In this document: positions 25,950 to 35,420 of the stretch, one piece after another
Layout: every line of letters starts with the position of its first letter
How positions within the stretch are numbered: position 1 is the stretch's first letter
Origin: Ruminococcaceae bacterium R-25
Lineage (GTDB): Bacteria; Bacillota; Clostridia; Saccharofermentanales; Saccharofermentanaceae
Reading direction: 5' to 3'
Assembly: GCA_003149065.1 (NCBI GenBank)
Contig: QGFZ01000001.1
Location: 744,001-808,000 of the forward strand
Length of the DNA: 64,000 bases
The notes under the pieces: generated by a model
What the model was told of the DNA's origin: nothing
The model's database searches: none
Seen by the model: only the letters and a program-made list of their open reading frames with translations
Program-made: the position numbers and the translations under genes

Positions 25950-26564
25950 CTATTCATTCGCTAAATAAGAGAACAATAATTCCGGCGAAGAAAAGAATTC
26001 GCCATACTTATCCAGTTTCTCTTCAGGAAAATCCCACCATTTCAGTTCAAGAAGCTTCTTAATAGTAGCTTCATCAAAACGTTTCCTAATCTCTTTTGCA
26101 GGCACACCGGCAACGATTGAATAAGGTTCAACATCATGAGTAACAACAGAATGAGCACCAATAATCGCTCCGTTTCCTATGTGAACACCTGCTTTAATAT
26201 ATACGCCAACACCTATCCATACATCATTTTCAATAACAACCGTTTTGGAAGACTTATAAGGTATCTGTGCAAAGTTACGTCCGCAAGTGCTCTTTCCGGA
26301 AAGGAAACACGGCGAAGTAGATACCAATTCAGTTGGATGCATTCCACCGCCAATCTGACCGTAACCGCCGATCGAACAAAACTGTCCAATCTGAACATTG
26401 CTTAACACAGCACTTTGTCCTATATAAGAATAACGATCCATGTTTACGTTATACAACTGACATTTCTCTGCTACCCTTGAAAGCTTACTGATATTACAGT
26501 TTTTCTTAGATGTCAGATTCATCCTACTAAAAAATTTTGCAATGTAAAACGATAGGTTTGCCAT
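25950..26564 (-). CDS. hexapeptide-repeat O-acetyltransferase (CatB/VatD-like)
   Basis: A 204-aa left-handed beta-helix protein: repeats such as IGQFCSIGGYGQIGG and IENDVWIGVGVYIKAGV, and the C-terminal IVAGVPAKEIRKRFD tail. The GGMHPTELVSTSPCFL segment supplies the catalytic His of the xenobiotic/sugar acyltransferase group. In this context it most likely acetylates a sugar of the polysaccharide, not an antibiotic. It lies 3 bp after the pyruvyltransferase gene. Confidence 0.86.
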   Translation of the reverse strand: MANLSFYIAKFFSRMNLTSKKNCNISKLSRVAEKCQLYNVNMDRYSYIGQSAVLSNVQIGQFCSIGGYGQIGGGMHPTELVSTSPCFLSGKSTCGRNFAQIPYKSSKTVVIENDVWIGVGVYIKAGVHIGNGAIIGAHSVVTHDVEPYSIVAGVPAKEIRKRFDEATIKKLLELKWWDFPEEKLDKYGEFFSSPELLFSYLANE

Positions 26565-26567
26565 ATA

Positions 26568-27638
26568 TTAATACTCCATACTCTTGAGCCACTCAATGAG
26601 TTTTATCTTCTCTGAATTCAAATACTCCGGATTAATCTTCACAGGATGATCATAGATACCGTCCGCCCCGACTCTGGTCAGAAGTTCACTTCTTCCGGTC
26701 TTTGCAAAAAGATATGCTGAATTGCCATACGCTAAGGCAATTGCACATGCATGAACACGATCAGATATCGTCAATTCAGCATTTGCATATATATTTGCAT
26801 ATGTATGAGGAATATCGGAACAAAAAGAATTAGGATATCGATAAACTTTTCTGATGAACAATGGATTATATCTATGATCAGTACGGATTATTGTATACTC
26901 TCCCATTTTTTCAGCTCTCCTGCCCCTTGGAAGCGGACTGGCTAAATATACTAAGGCATCTGTAAATCGGTCAGTTCGCAAACCTATTTTTGAGAGATTC
27001 TTGAATTGCATACCGAAATGATGTTCTTCGAAATCAAACTCTACTTTGTAATTTTTGCGCGGCTCATCAATATAAATTAATGGTTCATCTATTTTGTCAA
27101 AATTTATAGCAATAGTTTTTCCCAGATCAGTACCGACAGGCTTATAATAGTCCGGCACAAAGAAAGAGAAACACACACCGTCAAATATATTTGGCACAGA
27201 GTCTTTAAATGTCTCATACATAGTATGGTCACGCGTTGTTATCACATAAGGCGGATTATCCTTAAAATACGCTTTAGCTTCCGCTATATCTTCATCTGTA
27301 TACTTCATCATACCAGCGCTAAGAATCATATAACGTATTCCGCGTTGCTTTAAAGTATCCAATGTATCTTTCCAAACCGGAAGAAATTGTTTGCCAAGAA
27401 TAGGACCTAAAAGAACGACATAGTCAACGTCCAAATGCTTCCAATAATTTAAAGCCAGTGGGATATTTCCCTTGGTAGCTTTCCTCAAAGGCGCAAATGC
27501 AGAGTGATCAGCAACCATATAGACGTTTTCATCACCAAAGACTTGTTTCAGAACATAATCTGCTCCAAGATTAAAAAACGCATTACCTATATTAGTAGAC
27601 CAGCAGCCACCTATATATGCAACTTTCTTATTAATCAT
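26568..27638 (-). CDS. polysaccharide pyruvyl transferase family protein
   Basis: A 356-aa protein of the PS_pyruv_trans family: VAYIGGCWSTNIGNAFFNLG near the start, the DYVVLLGPILG strand, VITTRDHTMYETF, and the C-terminal ISDRVHACAIALAYG with its conserved SDRxH. Members attach pyruvate ketals from phosphoenolpyruvate to sugars, giving the polymer negative charge. I place the start at the ATG at 27638 because GGAGAGGG lies about ten bases upstream; the longer reading frame has an ATG eight codons earlier without such a site. Confidence 0.85.
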   Translation of the reverse strand: MINKKVAYIGGCWSTNIGNAFFNLGADYVLKQVFGDENVYMVADHSAFAPLRKATKGNIPLALNYWKHLDVDYVVLLGPILGKQFLPVWKDTLDTLKQRGIRYMILSAGMMKYTDEDIAEAKAYFKDNPPYVITTRDHTMYETFKDSVPNIFDGVCFSFFVPDYYKPVGTDLGKTIAINFDKIDEPLIYIDEPRKNYKVEFDFEEHHFGMQFKNLSKIGLRTDRFTDALVYLASPLPRGRRAEKMGEYTIIRTDHRYNPLFIRKVYRYPNSFCSDIPHTYANIYANAELTISDRVHACAIALAYGNSAYLFAKTGRSELLTRVGADGIYDHPVKINPEYLNSEKIKLIEWLKSMEY

Positions 27639-27668
27639 AAGTTTTATACCCTCTCCATTCAAAATGGT

Positions 27669-28880
27669 TCAGTCAGAAACAATATCCTGTAAGTATTTCT
27701 CCGCTACTCTACTGTCAGTAAAGGTTCTGACAGTTTCTGTTGCATTCTCTCTGATCCGTTCAACATCAGTTGATGAGAGCGAATAGATCTTGTTTAGAAG
27801 CTCGCCAAGTTTCTCACTGTTTCCTTGCTCAGAAAGATAACCATTCTTACCAGATTCGATAATCCCATCCATTCCACCACCAATTGAAGCAATAGTAACG
27901 CATCCCGCAGCCATTGCTTCCAGATAAGCAAGCCCGTAAACTTCATTTTCACTGATCATAACAAAACAGTCAGATTCATGAAGTTTTTTTTGAACCTCAT
28001 CTCGCGGTATACGGCCGTGAAAACAAACGAGTTCAGAAACACCCAAGGCATTAGCCTGCTTCATTAAGTTTTCTTTCTCATCTCCCTCACCAATAATGTC
28101 AAATCTATAGTTAACATCCTTTAAATTATTGGCAAGTGCCTCAATAACCGCATCAATACGTTTATACCTTACAAGACGTCCTACATATATGATCTTGAAC
28201 AGCCCATCTTTTTTCCAATCAGTACGCTTTATAATAGATCCAACATATTCATCAGGAATTCCGGAATAACAAACGCGCACCTTATTAGGCATAAACGACC
28301 TTTGGTTACTCTTCAATGTTAGCTCCTTTACTGCTTGTGACCTCAAGAAGAAACAATTTAGTTCTTTTATATACTCCTTGTATTTTTCACTAAGAGTATC
28401 GGGAAGCATTCCATGTATAACAAAGCCTGTTTTTGCATTAAAAGCACAACCTAATTCATGAATCAGTTTTAGTTGCGGTTCCAACCAGTGTCCTGTTATT
28501 ACATCCGGTTTGAAATCAATCTCTGCTAAGAAATCCTGAATATGCTTAATCTGATTCTTATACTGTGACTCCTTGTATGATGAGTGGGGTATCATTTTAA
28601 ACATTGGATGGCGATAGATAATCACTCCCTCTTGCTCTCTTTTCAGTATCTTTCTTGATGAAACTGATGGAAAAGAAGAAAACCTTCCGCCAACAATTTT
28701 AGAAGCAATAGATTTCGGAACCCAATAATAGAATAGCGGGAATTTAGTCTCGCTGTGAATAATAACGACTCGATGACCCGCTTTAACCCATTCTTTAGCA
28801 AAAAAGAAAACAACATCGGTTTTCGAGGAATAGATATCATCAGGTTGTTTCATTGAATTTGTCATCAAAAGGATATTCAT
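27669..28880 (-). CDS. GT4 family glycosyltransferase
   Basis: A 403-aa GT-B enzyme from the ATG at 28880: MNILLMTNSMKQPDDI, acceptor-side HWLEPQLKLIHELG and a donor domain with YVGRLVRYKRIDAVIEAL and MISENEVYGLAYLEAMAAG (E-x7-E variant). The longer reading frame would need a TTG inside the upstream GT2 gene, so the ATG is preferred. Likely adds one sugar of the second polysaccharide. Confidence 0.87.
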   Translation of the reverse strand: MNILLMTNSMKQPDDIYSSKTDVVFFFAKEWVKAGHRVVIIHSETKFPLFYYWVPKSIASKIVGGRFSSFPSVSSRKILKREQEGVIIYRHPMFKMIPHSSYKESQYKNQIKHIQDFLAEIDFKPDVITGHWLEPQLKLIHELGCAFNAKTGFVIHGMLPDTLSEKYKEYIKELNCFFLRSQAVKELTLKSNQRSFMPNKVRVCYSGIPDEYVGSIIKRTDWKKDGLFKIIYVGRLVRYKRIDAVIEALANNLKDVNYRFDIIGEGDEKENLMKQANALGVSELVCFHGRIPRDEVQKKLHESDCFVMISENEVYGLAYLEAMAAGCVTIASIGGGMDGIIESGKNGYLSEQGNSEKLGELLNKIYSLSSTDVERIRENATETVRTFTDSRVAEKYLQDIVSD

Positions 28881-28893
28881 AAAGATAGACTCA

Positions 28894-29649
28894 TTATTTC
28901 TTAATTCTGAAATAGAAGTATCTGGCAATCTCCATGCCTAAACACTCAAAGACATAGATCCAGCTGTATCCGTTCTGCCTGTAGCAGGCATATTTGTCCG
29001 AGAAAAATCTCCAAGTATCCTTCATACCATGAGGGTGGCTCGCGCCTCCCAGACGGAAAACAGCAAGTGTTTCATCAAGAATGACTCTCTTCTTTCCGGC
29101 TTTCCTGATCCTGAGATAAAGATCAAAATCATCAAAAAGATTGCCTTCATTTCTAAATGCACCAAGCTCTTCATAGGTTGCTTTCGTGATAAAGGTAGTT
29201 GGGTGATTCCAATGTCTGCTGGTAACAAAAATATCGTCCCTGCATTTTTTTTGATGGTGGAATTCACCTTTCTCATTGATATTTGCTGTCTGAGCATAGA
29301 ACATATCAAAGTGTTCTTTCTCATATGTCTCTGCAACACGCTGAAGAGTAACCGGCTTATAGTAATCATCAGAATTTATGATCCCGATGATATCACCTGT
29401 CGCCATTCTGATACCCTTATTCATTCCATCATAGATTCCGTGATCCGGTTCACTGACGATAATATATTTGAAACCGCGCTCTTCGAACCTTTTACGATAA
29501 GACTCAGCAACCTCAACAGTTTTATCTTTAGATGCACCGTCAATTATGATGTACTCGACCTCATCATGTGTCTGAGCCAGCATTGCTTCAATTGTATCTT
29601 TTATGGTTTTCTCGCTGTTATAGCAAGCAGTAATGACACTTATTAACAT
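28894..29649 (-). CDS. GT2 family glycosyltransferase
   Basis: A 251-aa GT-A enzyme: SVITACYNSEKTIKDTIEAM, YIIIDGASKDKT, DHGIYDGMNKG and GIINSDDYY, with the DxD-like SDD metal site, resembling WcaE/Bgt-type colanic-acid enzymes. A HWNHPTTFI segment lies at the acceptor side. It should transfer a sugar to the lipid-linked intermediate in the cytoplasm. It follows the ATP-grasp gene by 2 bp. It is the only recognisable GT2 enzyme in the window. Confidence 0.89.
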   Translation of the reverse strand: MLISVITACYNSEKTIKDTIEAMLAQTHDEVEYIIIDGASKDKTVEVAESYRKRFEERGFKYIIVSEPDHGIYDGMNKGIRMATGDIIGIINSDDYYKPVTLQRVAETYEKEHFDMFYAQTANINEKGEFHHQKKCRDDIFVTSRHWNHPTTFITKATYEELGAFRNEGNLFDDFDLYLRIRKAGKKRVILDETLAVFRLGGASHPHGMKDTWRFFSDKYACYRQNGYSWIYVFECLGMEIARYFYFRIKK

Positions 29650-29651
29650 GT

Positions 29652-30812
29652 TTACCCTTCCCTTTTCTTAAGCTCTCTCTTAAGTTTTAATAACGAACCC
29701 ATTGAAAAGGCAAAATATGGAAGCGGGTCTTTCCATGAAAAAACCTGCTCTTTAGTATTCTTCATGCTAAACCAGGAAGGCTTAGCTTTAAACCTGTCTT
29801 TAGACTTAAGAAACCACAGAAAGTCTGTATAAAGGCAACGTAAACGTACACCTTCTTTATAATCGTGAAAGACAGTAACTTCTTCTCCCCTTGCCATTTG
29901 AAGCATTTGCAAAGCGAGGTTAACACCTGATAACAGAACTATCTTTCCACTCCCGGAAATCCTCGGATTAATCTCCATTATTTTGGCAACACCGTCTCTA
30001 GGATCACGGATCAGATCGATATCACAGCACCCACGCCAATTTATCAGTTTCATTAATTTACTGCAGTTCTCAACTATCGTTTCATCCTTAACTGACGTAT
30101 TTAAAGTGCTCGAACCGCCATGAACAGGAAACCATCTGTTCTTCTCAAATACCATAGCTGATTTAACTTCATTCTCTTCATCGACAAATATCGAACATTC
30201 ATACTGGAGATCTGTCTGAGGGATATATTCCTGAATAACCAAATGCTTAATATCATCAGAATGATCTTGCAGATATGTTTTCAAGTCTTCAATGTTATCA
30301 ATCTTATGAAACCCGATTGCACCATATCCTGAACGGGGCTTTATAATTATTGGATACTTTAAATCTTTGCTCAAAACATCATCAACTGTTTGGCAGTCTA
30401 AGAACGTATTTGGACACGGAATATCATTGTCCATGCAGATTCGCATAGTATTTAATTTATCATATGCTAAATAGAATAAATCTTTATTCACAACGGCTGT
30501 CTTACAATACTTTTCGATCCGTTCTTTATTCAACGAAATCTGTTCAACAGTTACATCCGAAAAAGATATAACGAGAGTATATCCGCCTTTGGAAACCTCC
30601 CTTATAATGCATTCAACTCGAAGATCCGGTCTTTGCTTTATGGATTTATCCTTTACAACACGATCAACATAACGGGATTTTGAGCAGACATCTAAGCCCG
30701 ATTCGCATACGGCAGTAACTGAGCAGCCCAATTCTTTAAATGCACGGGCCAAAGCAAGTGCCTGTCTTGCATGACCATCTGCAATAAGGATCTTATCGTT
30801 ATACTTTCTCAT
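29652..30812 (-). CDS. ATP-grasp family ligase
   Basis: A 386-aa ATP-grasp protein: a Rossmann-like N-terminus (ILIADGHARQALALARAF), the phosphate-binding loop IIKPRSGYGAIGF near residue 157, VIQEYIPQ, and the metal-binding IMEINPRISGS near 270. These enzymes join a carboxylate to an amine or thiol using ATP. In polysaccharide operons such genes may add an amino acid to a sugar acid, but the substrate is unknown. Its start overlaps the deacetylase gene by 14 bp. Confidence 0.82.
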   Translation of the reverse strand: MRKYNDKILIADGHARQALALARAFKELGCSVTAVCESGLDVCSKSRYVDRVVKDKSIKQRPDLRVECIIREVSKGGYTLVISFSDVTVEQISLNKERIEKYCKTAVVNKDLFYLAYDKLNTMRICMDNDIPCPNTFLDCQTVDDVLSKDLKYPIIIKPRSGYGAIGFHKIDNIEDLKTYLQDHSDDIKHLVIQEYIPQTDLQYECSIFVDEENEVKSAMVFEKNRWFPVHGGSSTLNTSVKDETIVENCSKLMKLINWRGCCDIDLIRDPRDGVAKIMEINPRISGSGKIVLLSGVNLALQMLQMARGEEVTVFHDYKEGVRLRCLYTDFLWFLKSKDRFKAKPSWFSMKNTKEQVFSWKDPLPYFAFSMGSLLKLKRELKKREG

Positions 30813-31653
30813 TGAATTGATCCAAATCCATTTTTCTCAACTGTTCAAAAGTAACAAACTCGTACCCTGCATCTTCGAGCATTTCAATTACAGCCTTAAA
30901 TCTTCTGACCATATCAGAACGTCCAATATGAGTTCTTAAGTACCTGTCAAAACTCTCACCTTCAACTTTAGGCATCGGCTTTGGTGACAAATCTATAGGA
31001 TGAATATACATGACATAGGGTTTGCCGGTCTTAAGGTATCTTTTTGTCATGCTCTTCATGAAAAACCATGGAAGCATCCTTATATATCCGCCACCAAGAA
31101 GCATATTCATTGAGCAGATCTTTTGTGTAGAAACCTCAAATTCAGTAAAATCCCCTTGCTTGTAGATACAGGGAAAAACCTCATTAAATCCACTAAGATT
31201 CAATACACCGTATTTATTGCTTGTCTGCGGTTTTAGTTTGCTGGAATCATATTTGAAATGTTTCAAGACAACATCAAAATGCTTATCATCGATTCCAAAA
31301 GATGGAGCTCTGTAACCATATACAGGATGTCCTAAAATAGATTCGAGCTTATCCTTAGCTTTAATAAGTTGTTTCTCAAAATCCTCAAGAGTAAATGTCA
31401 CAGGTCTTAAATGAACCCAATTATGACAAGCAATATCATGACCATTCACATCCATCTTGCGGATCTTTTCAGCAAGCATATCTGCAATCTCGCCAACGAC
31501 AAAAAAACTACCCTTAATGCCCTTCTGATCCATGATATCGAGAGCAACATCCAGACCATCTAATAAACTCTTGCTCCTGTCCACATCCTTATCAGGGAAA
31601 TAGGTATGGTACCAGTCCTCAACATCCATTGTTATAATTGCGTATTTCTTCAA
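30799..31653 (-). CDS. polysaccharide deacetylase (NodB homology, DUF3473-like)
   Basis: A 284-aa protein: TMDVEDWYHTYF supplies the DD/DE metal site, GHDIACHNWVHLRP the His motif, and GYRAPSFGI the catalytic Arg motif of NodB-type deacetylases. The length and order match the group found in exopolysaccharide loci, often next to EpsG/PGT genes. It would remove acetyl groups from N-acetylated sugars. No ATG is available: TTG at 31653 has GAGGTG six bases upstream; another TTG seven codons earlier is the alternative. Confidence 0.85.
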   Translation of the reverse strand: MKKYAIITMDVEDWYHTYFPDKDVDRSKSLLDGLDVALDIMDQKGIKGSFFVVGEIADMLAEKIRKMDVNGHDIACHNWVHLRPVTFTLEDFEKQLIKAKDKLESILGHPVYGYRAPSFGIDDKHFDVVLKHFKYDSSKLKPQTSNKYGVLNLSGFNEVFPCIYKQGDFTEFEVSTQKICSMNMLLGGGYIRMLPWFFMKSMTKRYLKTGKPYVMYIHPIDLSPKPMPKVEGESFDRYLRTHIGRSDMVRRFKAVIEMLEDAGYEFVTFEQLRKMDLDQFNEKV

Positions 31654-31694
31654 ATCAGACACCTCGATATGCAACGAACAGCTTATATTCTGAA

Positions 31695-33089
31695 CTATTC
31701 ATCTTCATATGAGTCCGTCACACTTTCGTTGATCATCGCAGTTGTCTGTCCCTTATCAACACCCTCAGTACTTTCTGATGTGAACAATATCTTAAAAGTA
31801 GCAAAACAAATCCTTATATCTTCCGCAAAACTGGGATGTGCAATATACATAAGATCCATCTGAAGCTTATCGTAAGGGCTGGTATTGTACTTACCATAGA
31901 CCTGAGCGTATCCGGTAAGGCCGGCTTTTGCCTGAAGTCTTAGCTGGAACTCAGGAATCTCCTTCATGTATTCTTCTGCAATCTCCGGTCTCTCCGGGCG
32001 TGGACCAACAATAGATAGATTTCCTGCAAGAATATCGATCAACTGAGGGAGTTCATCAATCCTGCCTTTTCTGATAAAACGTCCAACAGGAGTTATTCTG
32101 TCATCGTTATCACCACTTGACAACCTTGCAACACCATCTTTCTCAGCATCAACCCTCATACTTCTGAATTTATGCATCATGAACCTCTTACCATCCTTGG
32201 TAAGTCTCTCCTGCTTATAGATTACAGGACCCTTATCATAAGCTTTGATTGCTATTGCAGTTACAAGGAATACTGGAGATAGAATGATAAGTCCCAAAAG
32301 AGAGAAAACAATATCAAACAACCTCTTAAAAAACAAATAAAAAATACTGGGGTTATAGCGTTCAACCCTCAAGATGGGCAAATGAAGAATATGCATCTGT
32401 ACTGAGCTGCTCATAATGACATCGCCGATTCTTGGAATCAGATAAACCTTTTTACCCTCATACAAGCAATACTTCAATATAATGTTTCTGTCATGAGTGT
32501 GAATACCGCTTAAGAATACGACCTCCATGTCATTGATCATCGAAAGATCATTGAGACATTCTTCTACTGAAACAGATTTCTTTACGTCAAACTTCTTAGT
32601 AAGACCATAAACTTCAATAAGATTCTTCATTCCCCTGCGTGTATCGTAAACAATAATAGTCTTTTTAGCAGGGAACCACTTAAAATAGATACTGTGAGCT
32701 ATACAAGTCCAAATTATGGAAATTGATACCTGATCAACAAAACACAACAATAACGGAAAAGGATTCGGAAAATGCTTATATAAGAGCAAAGTTATAGCAT
32801 ACATGAGGCAGTCAGAAAACAACAAAGCCAATATCTGGCTGGTCACAACTTCAAGAACACGATAATGGGAAACAAGAAAAGCATCATATGTCTTGCAAAA
32901 ACTGAAATATAGAACAGCAAATATAGATACAACTGTTACATCTCCCCAAAAGAAGAAAGGAGATATAGCTTTATAATACATGAACCATGCCACAGAAAAG
33001 GCAATAACCATACACAGAAGGTTAATCAGCTTGATAAGCCTTAAACCGATCTCGTGTTTGAACGAATATAAAGTGCTTGAAGTATTCAT
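31695..33089 (-). CDS. initiating polyprenyl-phosphate sugar phosphotransferase
   Basis: A 464-aa protein of the WbaP/WcaJ/ExoY type. Four or five N-terminal membrane helices (residues 15-140), a Rossmann-like middle, one more helix near 265-290, then the catalytic C-terminus with KAYDKGPVIYKQERLTKDG, HKFRSMRVDAE, RIDELPQLIDILAGNLSIVG and GLTGYAQVYGKYN. It moves a sugar-1-phosphate from a UDP-sugar to undecaprenyl phosphate, the first step of repeat-unit synthesis. As first gene of its operon it sets the pathway going. Confidence 0.93.
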   Translation of the reverse strand: MNTSSTLYSFKHEIGLRLIKLINLLCMVIAFSVAWFMYYKAISPFFFWGDVTVVSIFAVLYFSFCKTYDAFLVSHYRVLEVVTSQILALLFSDCLMYAITLLLYKHFPNPFPLLLCFVDQVSISIIWTCIAHSIYFKWFPAKKTIIVYDTRRGMKNLIEVYGLTKKFDVKKSVSVEECLNDLSMINDMEVVFLSGIHTHDRNIILKYCLYEGKKVYLIPRIGDVIMSSSVQMHILHLPILRVERYNPSIFYLFFKRLFDIVFSLLGLIILSPVFLVTAIAIKAYDKGPVIYKQERLTKDGKRFMMHKFRSMRVDAEKDGVARLSSGDNDDRITPVGRFIRKGRIDELPQLIDILAGNLSIVGPRPERPEIAEEYMKEIPEFQLRLQAKAGLTGYAQVYGKYNTSPYDKLQMDLMYIAHPSFAEDIRICFATFKILFTSESTEGVDKGQTTAMINESVTDSYEDE

Positions 33090-33241
33090 AAAGTATCCAT
33101 AAAAAGCAAATTCGTAAGCTGCGCTGTACGAAGCATACTACTCCGCATTACTATCCGAAATCTGAAGCTTCCTGACGCGCGCTGAGGACGACGATCATTA
33201 GGCATCAAAAAACAGAACTACTTCCGCAGCTCACTTTGAAC

Positions 33242-33269
33242 ATTATATTATAATAAAGAAGAAGAACAA
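33242..33269 (-). promoter_or_regulatory. promoter of the second polysaccharide operon
   Basis: On the minus strand TTGTTC (33264-33269) and TATAAT (33242-33247) are 16 bp apart, about 150 bases before the ATG at 33089. The long leader of about 145 nt between this promoter and the gene could hold a control element, though no riboswitch motif was recognised. Confidence 0.6.
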
Positions 33270-33310
33270 TTAAATCGGTTTGATATTTATATATCAAATG
33301 CTTAGCGATT

Positions 33311-34375
33311 CTAATTACATGCGTATTTGAGTTCCCACATAGTCTGAAAAAACGCAACAATGATTCCAATTATTAGGCACGCAACAAATACAATAATTCC
33401 GCTGAACTGAAAATAGACATCCAGATTCTTAGCTGATTTCAACATAATAAATAAGAATAGAAGCGTATACATCGGACTATATAAGGCATAGATAGCCTTA
33501 GCGATTGTACCTCCCTTATTTAACATAAGATCATAATGCATATTGTCAAAAGACACCATCAGGCCACATACAGCTATAGCCATAACCGCATATCCAAACA
33601 TATGCCCTGTATAGACAAGTCTTCCGGTAATAAACAACAGATAGAACTCACCTACCGTCAAAGCTCCGCCTACAATAAACAGGATAATATATGCCCAGAA
33701 AGGCACCTTCTTTATCAAACTGTAGCTTTCATTCAATAATAACCCCAATAAAAGGTATGGAATTGCTTTAGTAAATACGCCTGATGTCAGGTAACGATAA
33801 CCAAGAATGTTGAACCCGACAACACCAGCCAAATCACTGGTCAGAAGCATAAACACAAAGAAAACAGCCAAAACTATCTTATAGAACCGCATCAGATTAA
33901 ACTTATCTGCAAAATAGAAAATGACAGTAGAAATGAATAACGACTGAATAAACCACAAAGAATCACCGATCGGAAGCGGCCAAACATCTAAAACAATGAA
34001 ATTGAACCAAAGCCGCTTGGCTAAAAAAGAACCTGGATTGATCTCCGCCCTGGCAATCGGAACAACGAAGCAAAGAACCGTGTAGAAAACCAAAAGCACA
34101 GCAAAATAGATGCCATAGCGGATCATTGCCCACTTTAATCTCTCAGATCTTTCTGCATTATCATCAAGCAAATAATAACCTATAACAACAAATAAAGCTG
34201 GAAAAGCAAAACCGGAAAGCAATTCGACAAGACCTAATCCATCAGGGAAACCCATTGTCCAAAAACAAACAAAAGGCATAAGCAGGAACATGATCAACTC
34301 GGCAATAGGATCATATTTGACCTTATTCTTACCAAGCAGATAAATAAACAGCCCAATCCTTTTCCAAATACTCAC
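33311..34375 (-). CDS. membrane acyltransferase, acyltransferase_3 family
   Basis: A 354-aa polytopic protein with about ten helices. The usual N-terminal Arg-x10-His motif is not evident; instead it begins SIWKRIGLFIYLLGKN, and the GDSLWFIQSLF segment near residue 150 is the clearest family landmark. This fits the divergent wing of acyltransferase_3 proteins (surrogate acylation of glycans or lipids). GTG start at 34375, GGAGG about 12 bases before. Its own promoter is not evident. A role in decorating the nearby polysaccharide is inferred from position only. Confidence 0.68.
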   Translation of the reverse strand: MSIWKRIGLFIYLLGKNKVKYDPIAELIMFLLMPFVCFWTMGFPDGLGLVELLSGFAFPALFVVIGYYLLDDNAERSERLKWAMIRYGIYFAVLLVFYTVLCFVVPIARAEINPGSFLAKRLWFNFIVLDVWPLPIGDSLWFIQSLFISTVIFYFADKFNLMRFYKIVLAVFFVFMLLTSDLAGVVGFNILGYRYLTSGVFTKAIPYLLLGLLLNESYSLIKKVPFWAYIILFIVGGALTVGEFYLLFITGRLVYTGHMFGYAVMAIAVCGLMVSFDNMHYDLMLNKGGTIAKAIYALYSPMYTLLFLFIMLKSAKNLDVYFQFSGIIVFVACLIIGIIVAFFQTMWELKYACN

Positions 34376-34479
34376 CCTGAAACACAGCCTCCGTGCATAT
34401 GATCCGAAATAACTTATGCAGTCATAGTATCAAAAAAAACTGATTATGCCAAGGAACTGATCATCCAATCATTATCAAA

Positions 34480-34515
34480 ACTAAAAATGCCGCTGTGAGA
34501 TTGACTCACAGCGGC
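34480..34515 (-). terminator. Rho-independent terminator of small-protein gene A
   Basis: An 11-bp perfect stem (GCCGCTGTGAG / CTCACAGCGGC) with a 5-nt loop, followed on the minus strand by ATTTTTAG. It lies 32 bp after the stop codon of the 119-aa protein gene and isolates it from the acyltransferase gene. Confidence 0.9.
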
Positions 34516-34547
34516 AAGCTGAAAATAAATAAATATTCAAATGAGTA

Positions 34548-34907
34548 TTACGCCTTCTTGGTAAACATACCATTTTCATAAATATATGTGCCGTTCCAGC
34601 GCTTACTTCCTACACCCTCTTCCTTAGTAACCTCTAAACCAAGAATAGTCTTCATTCTTTGTTCTCCAGCACCGTCATCAATTTTTGTGCTTGATTTAAC
34701 TCCGAGAGCGGACATAGCATTATATAGAGAATCAATACTTGCATCAGAATCAATAGTATATGTCTGACCATCATAGCTAACAGTACCATTCTTAGGAGTA
34801 CCATCACCAAATCCAGCCCACATCATAGTATTAGCAATAGAACTAGCGGCAACTACATCACTACTGCTAAAACGAATAATATCTGCTTCAGGCTTTTTCA
34901 TAATCAT
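34548..34907 (-). CDS. small protein A with DVVAAS leader-like motif
   Basis: A 119-aa protein of unrecognised family. The N-terminus KKPEADIIRFSSSDVVAASS ends a short hydrophobic strand in a D-V-x-A-A-S motif that recurs in the paralogue at 35481-35846 and, more loosely, in the 71-aa peptide at 12052-12267. The rest has YDGQTYTIDSDA, a central helix and a C-terminal RWNGTYIYENGMFTKKA repeat-like strand pair. It lacks Cys, so it is not a sactipeptide-like core. ATG at 34907 has AGGAGG at ideal spacing, and a strong promoter and terminator bracket it. Secreted or leader-carrying precursor is a guess. Confidence 0.75.
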   Translation of the reverse strand: MIMKKPEADIIRFSSSDVVAASSIANTMMWAGFGDGTPKNGTVSYDGQTYTIDSDASIDSLYNAMSALGVKSSTKIDDGAGEQRMKTILGLEVTKEEGVGSKRWNGTYIYENGMFTKKA

Positions 34908-34938
34908 CAATATTTCCTCCTAATCGAGTTATAATCTA

Positions 34939-34966
34939 ATTGTAAAATAAATTAAATAGATGTCAA
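34939..34966 (-). promoter_or_regulatory. strong promoter of small-protein gene A
   Basis: On the minus strand a perfect TTGACA (34961-34966) and TACAAT (34939-34944) are 16 bp apart; transcription would start about 25 bases before the ATG at 34907. With the strong terminator, this marks a highly expressed single-gene unit. Confidence 0.78.
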
Positions 34967-35131
34967 AACAATTTAATGTTAATTTGCTAACAACGTGACG
35001 GCAATTTGTTAGAATTCCTTGATTTTTCTTTTTTTTGTTTATCATTTGCTGATAAATCTAATCAAATAACACAAAAACAGCCATGAGCCAGGCCCACAGC
35101 TGCAAATAATCAAAAAAGAAAACAATAATTA

Positions 35132-35404
35132 TTATGGATCGATCAAAAGCCCTTCAGCAATAAGCTTATTCAAAAAAGCTGCTAACTGTTCACCTACTTC
35201 CTGATCAGTAGCTTCCGGATATTTATTCAAAAGAGCCTCAAGTACTTTTTCAGGGGTAGTATCTTCAGAAAGCAAACGCAATATTTCTGCTGAAACATCG
35301 TTAATCTTAAGCATTCCGTGGAATTCATTGCAATTATCGCCCACAGGAACAGCAGCTATCTCTCCGTCCATTTCCATAATGGCAAAGTTATATCTTAATC
35401 TCAT
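35132..35404 (-). CDS. PqqD-like recognition-element protein
   Basis: A 90-aa PqqD-fold protein: strands in FAIMEMDGEIAAVPVGD, then FHGMLKINDVSAEILRLLSE, the conserved helix, and a helical C-terminus ending IAEGLLIDP. The fold binds leader peptides of ribosomal peptides. No radical SAM enzyme, cyclase or peptidase lies next to it, but two similar small proteins flank it, so it could recognise their N-termini (inference). TAGGAG precedes the ATG, and the terminator of the upstream small gene sits 17 bp before its start, so expression may come from read-through. Confidence 0.78.
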   Translation of the reverse strand: MRLRYNFAIMEMDGEIAAVPVGDNCNEFHGMLKINDVSAEILRLLSEDTTPEKVLEALLNKYPEATDQEVGEQLAAFLNKLIAEGLLIDP

Positions 35405-35420
35405 TTGTTCAGTCTCCTAA

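Noticed and set aside
29029-29646. 205-codon plus-strand frame opposite the GT2 gene
   Set aside because: Exactly antisense to a clear glycosyltransferase with all motifs; long because of codon bias on the other strand.
33090-33241. Riboswitch in the long leader of the second polysaccharide operon
   Set aside because: No conserved riboswitch core or terminator/antiterminator pair could be recognised by eye.
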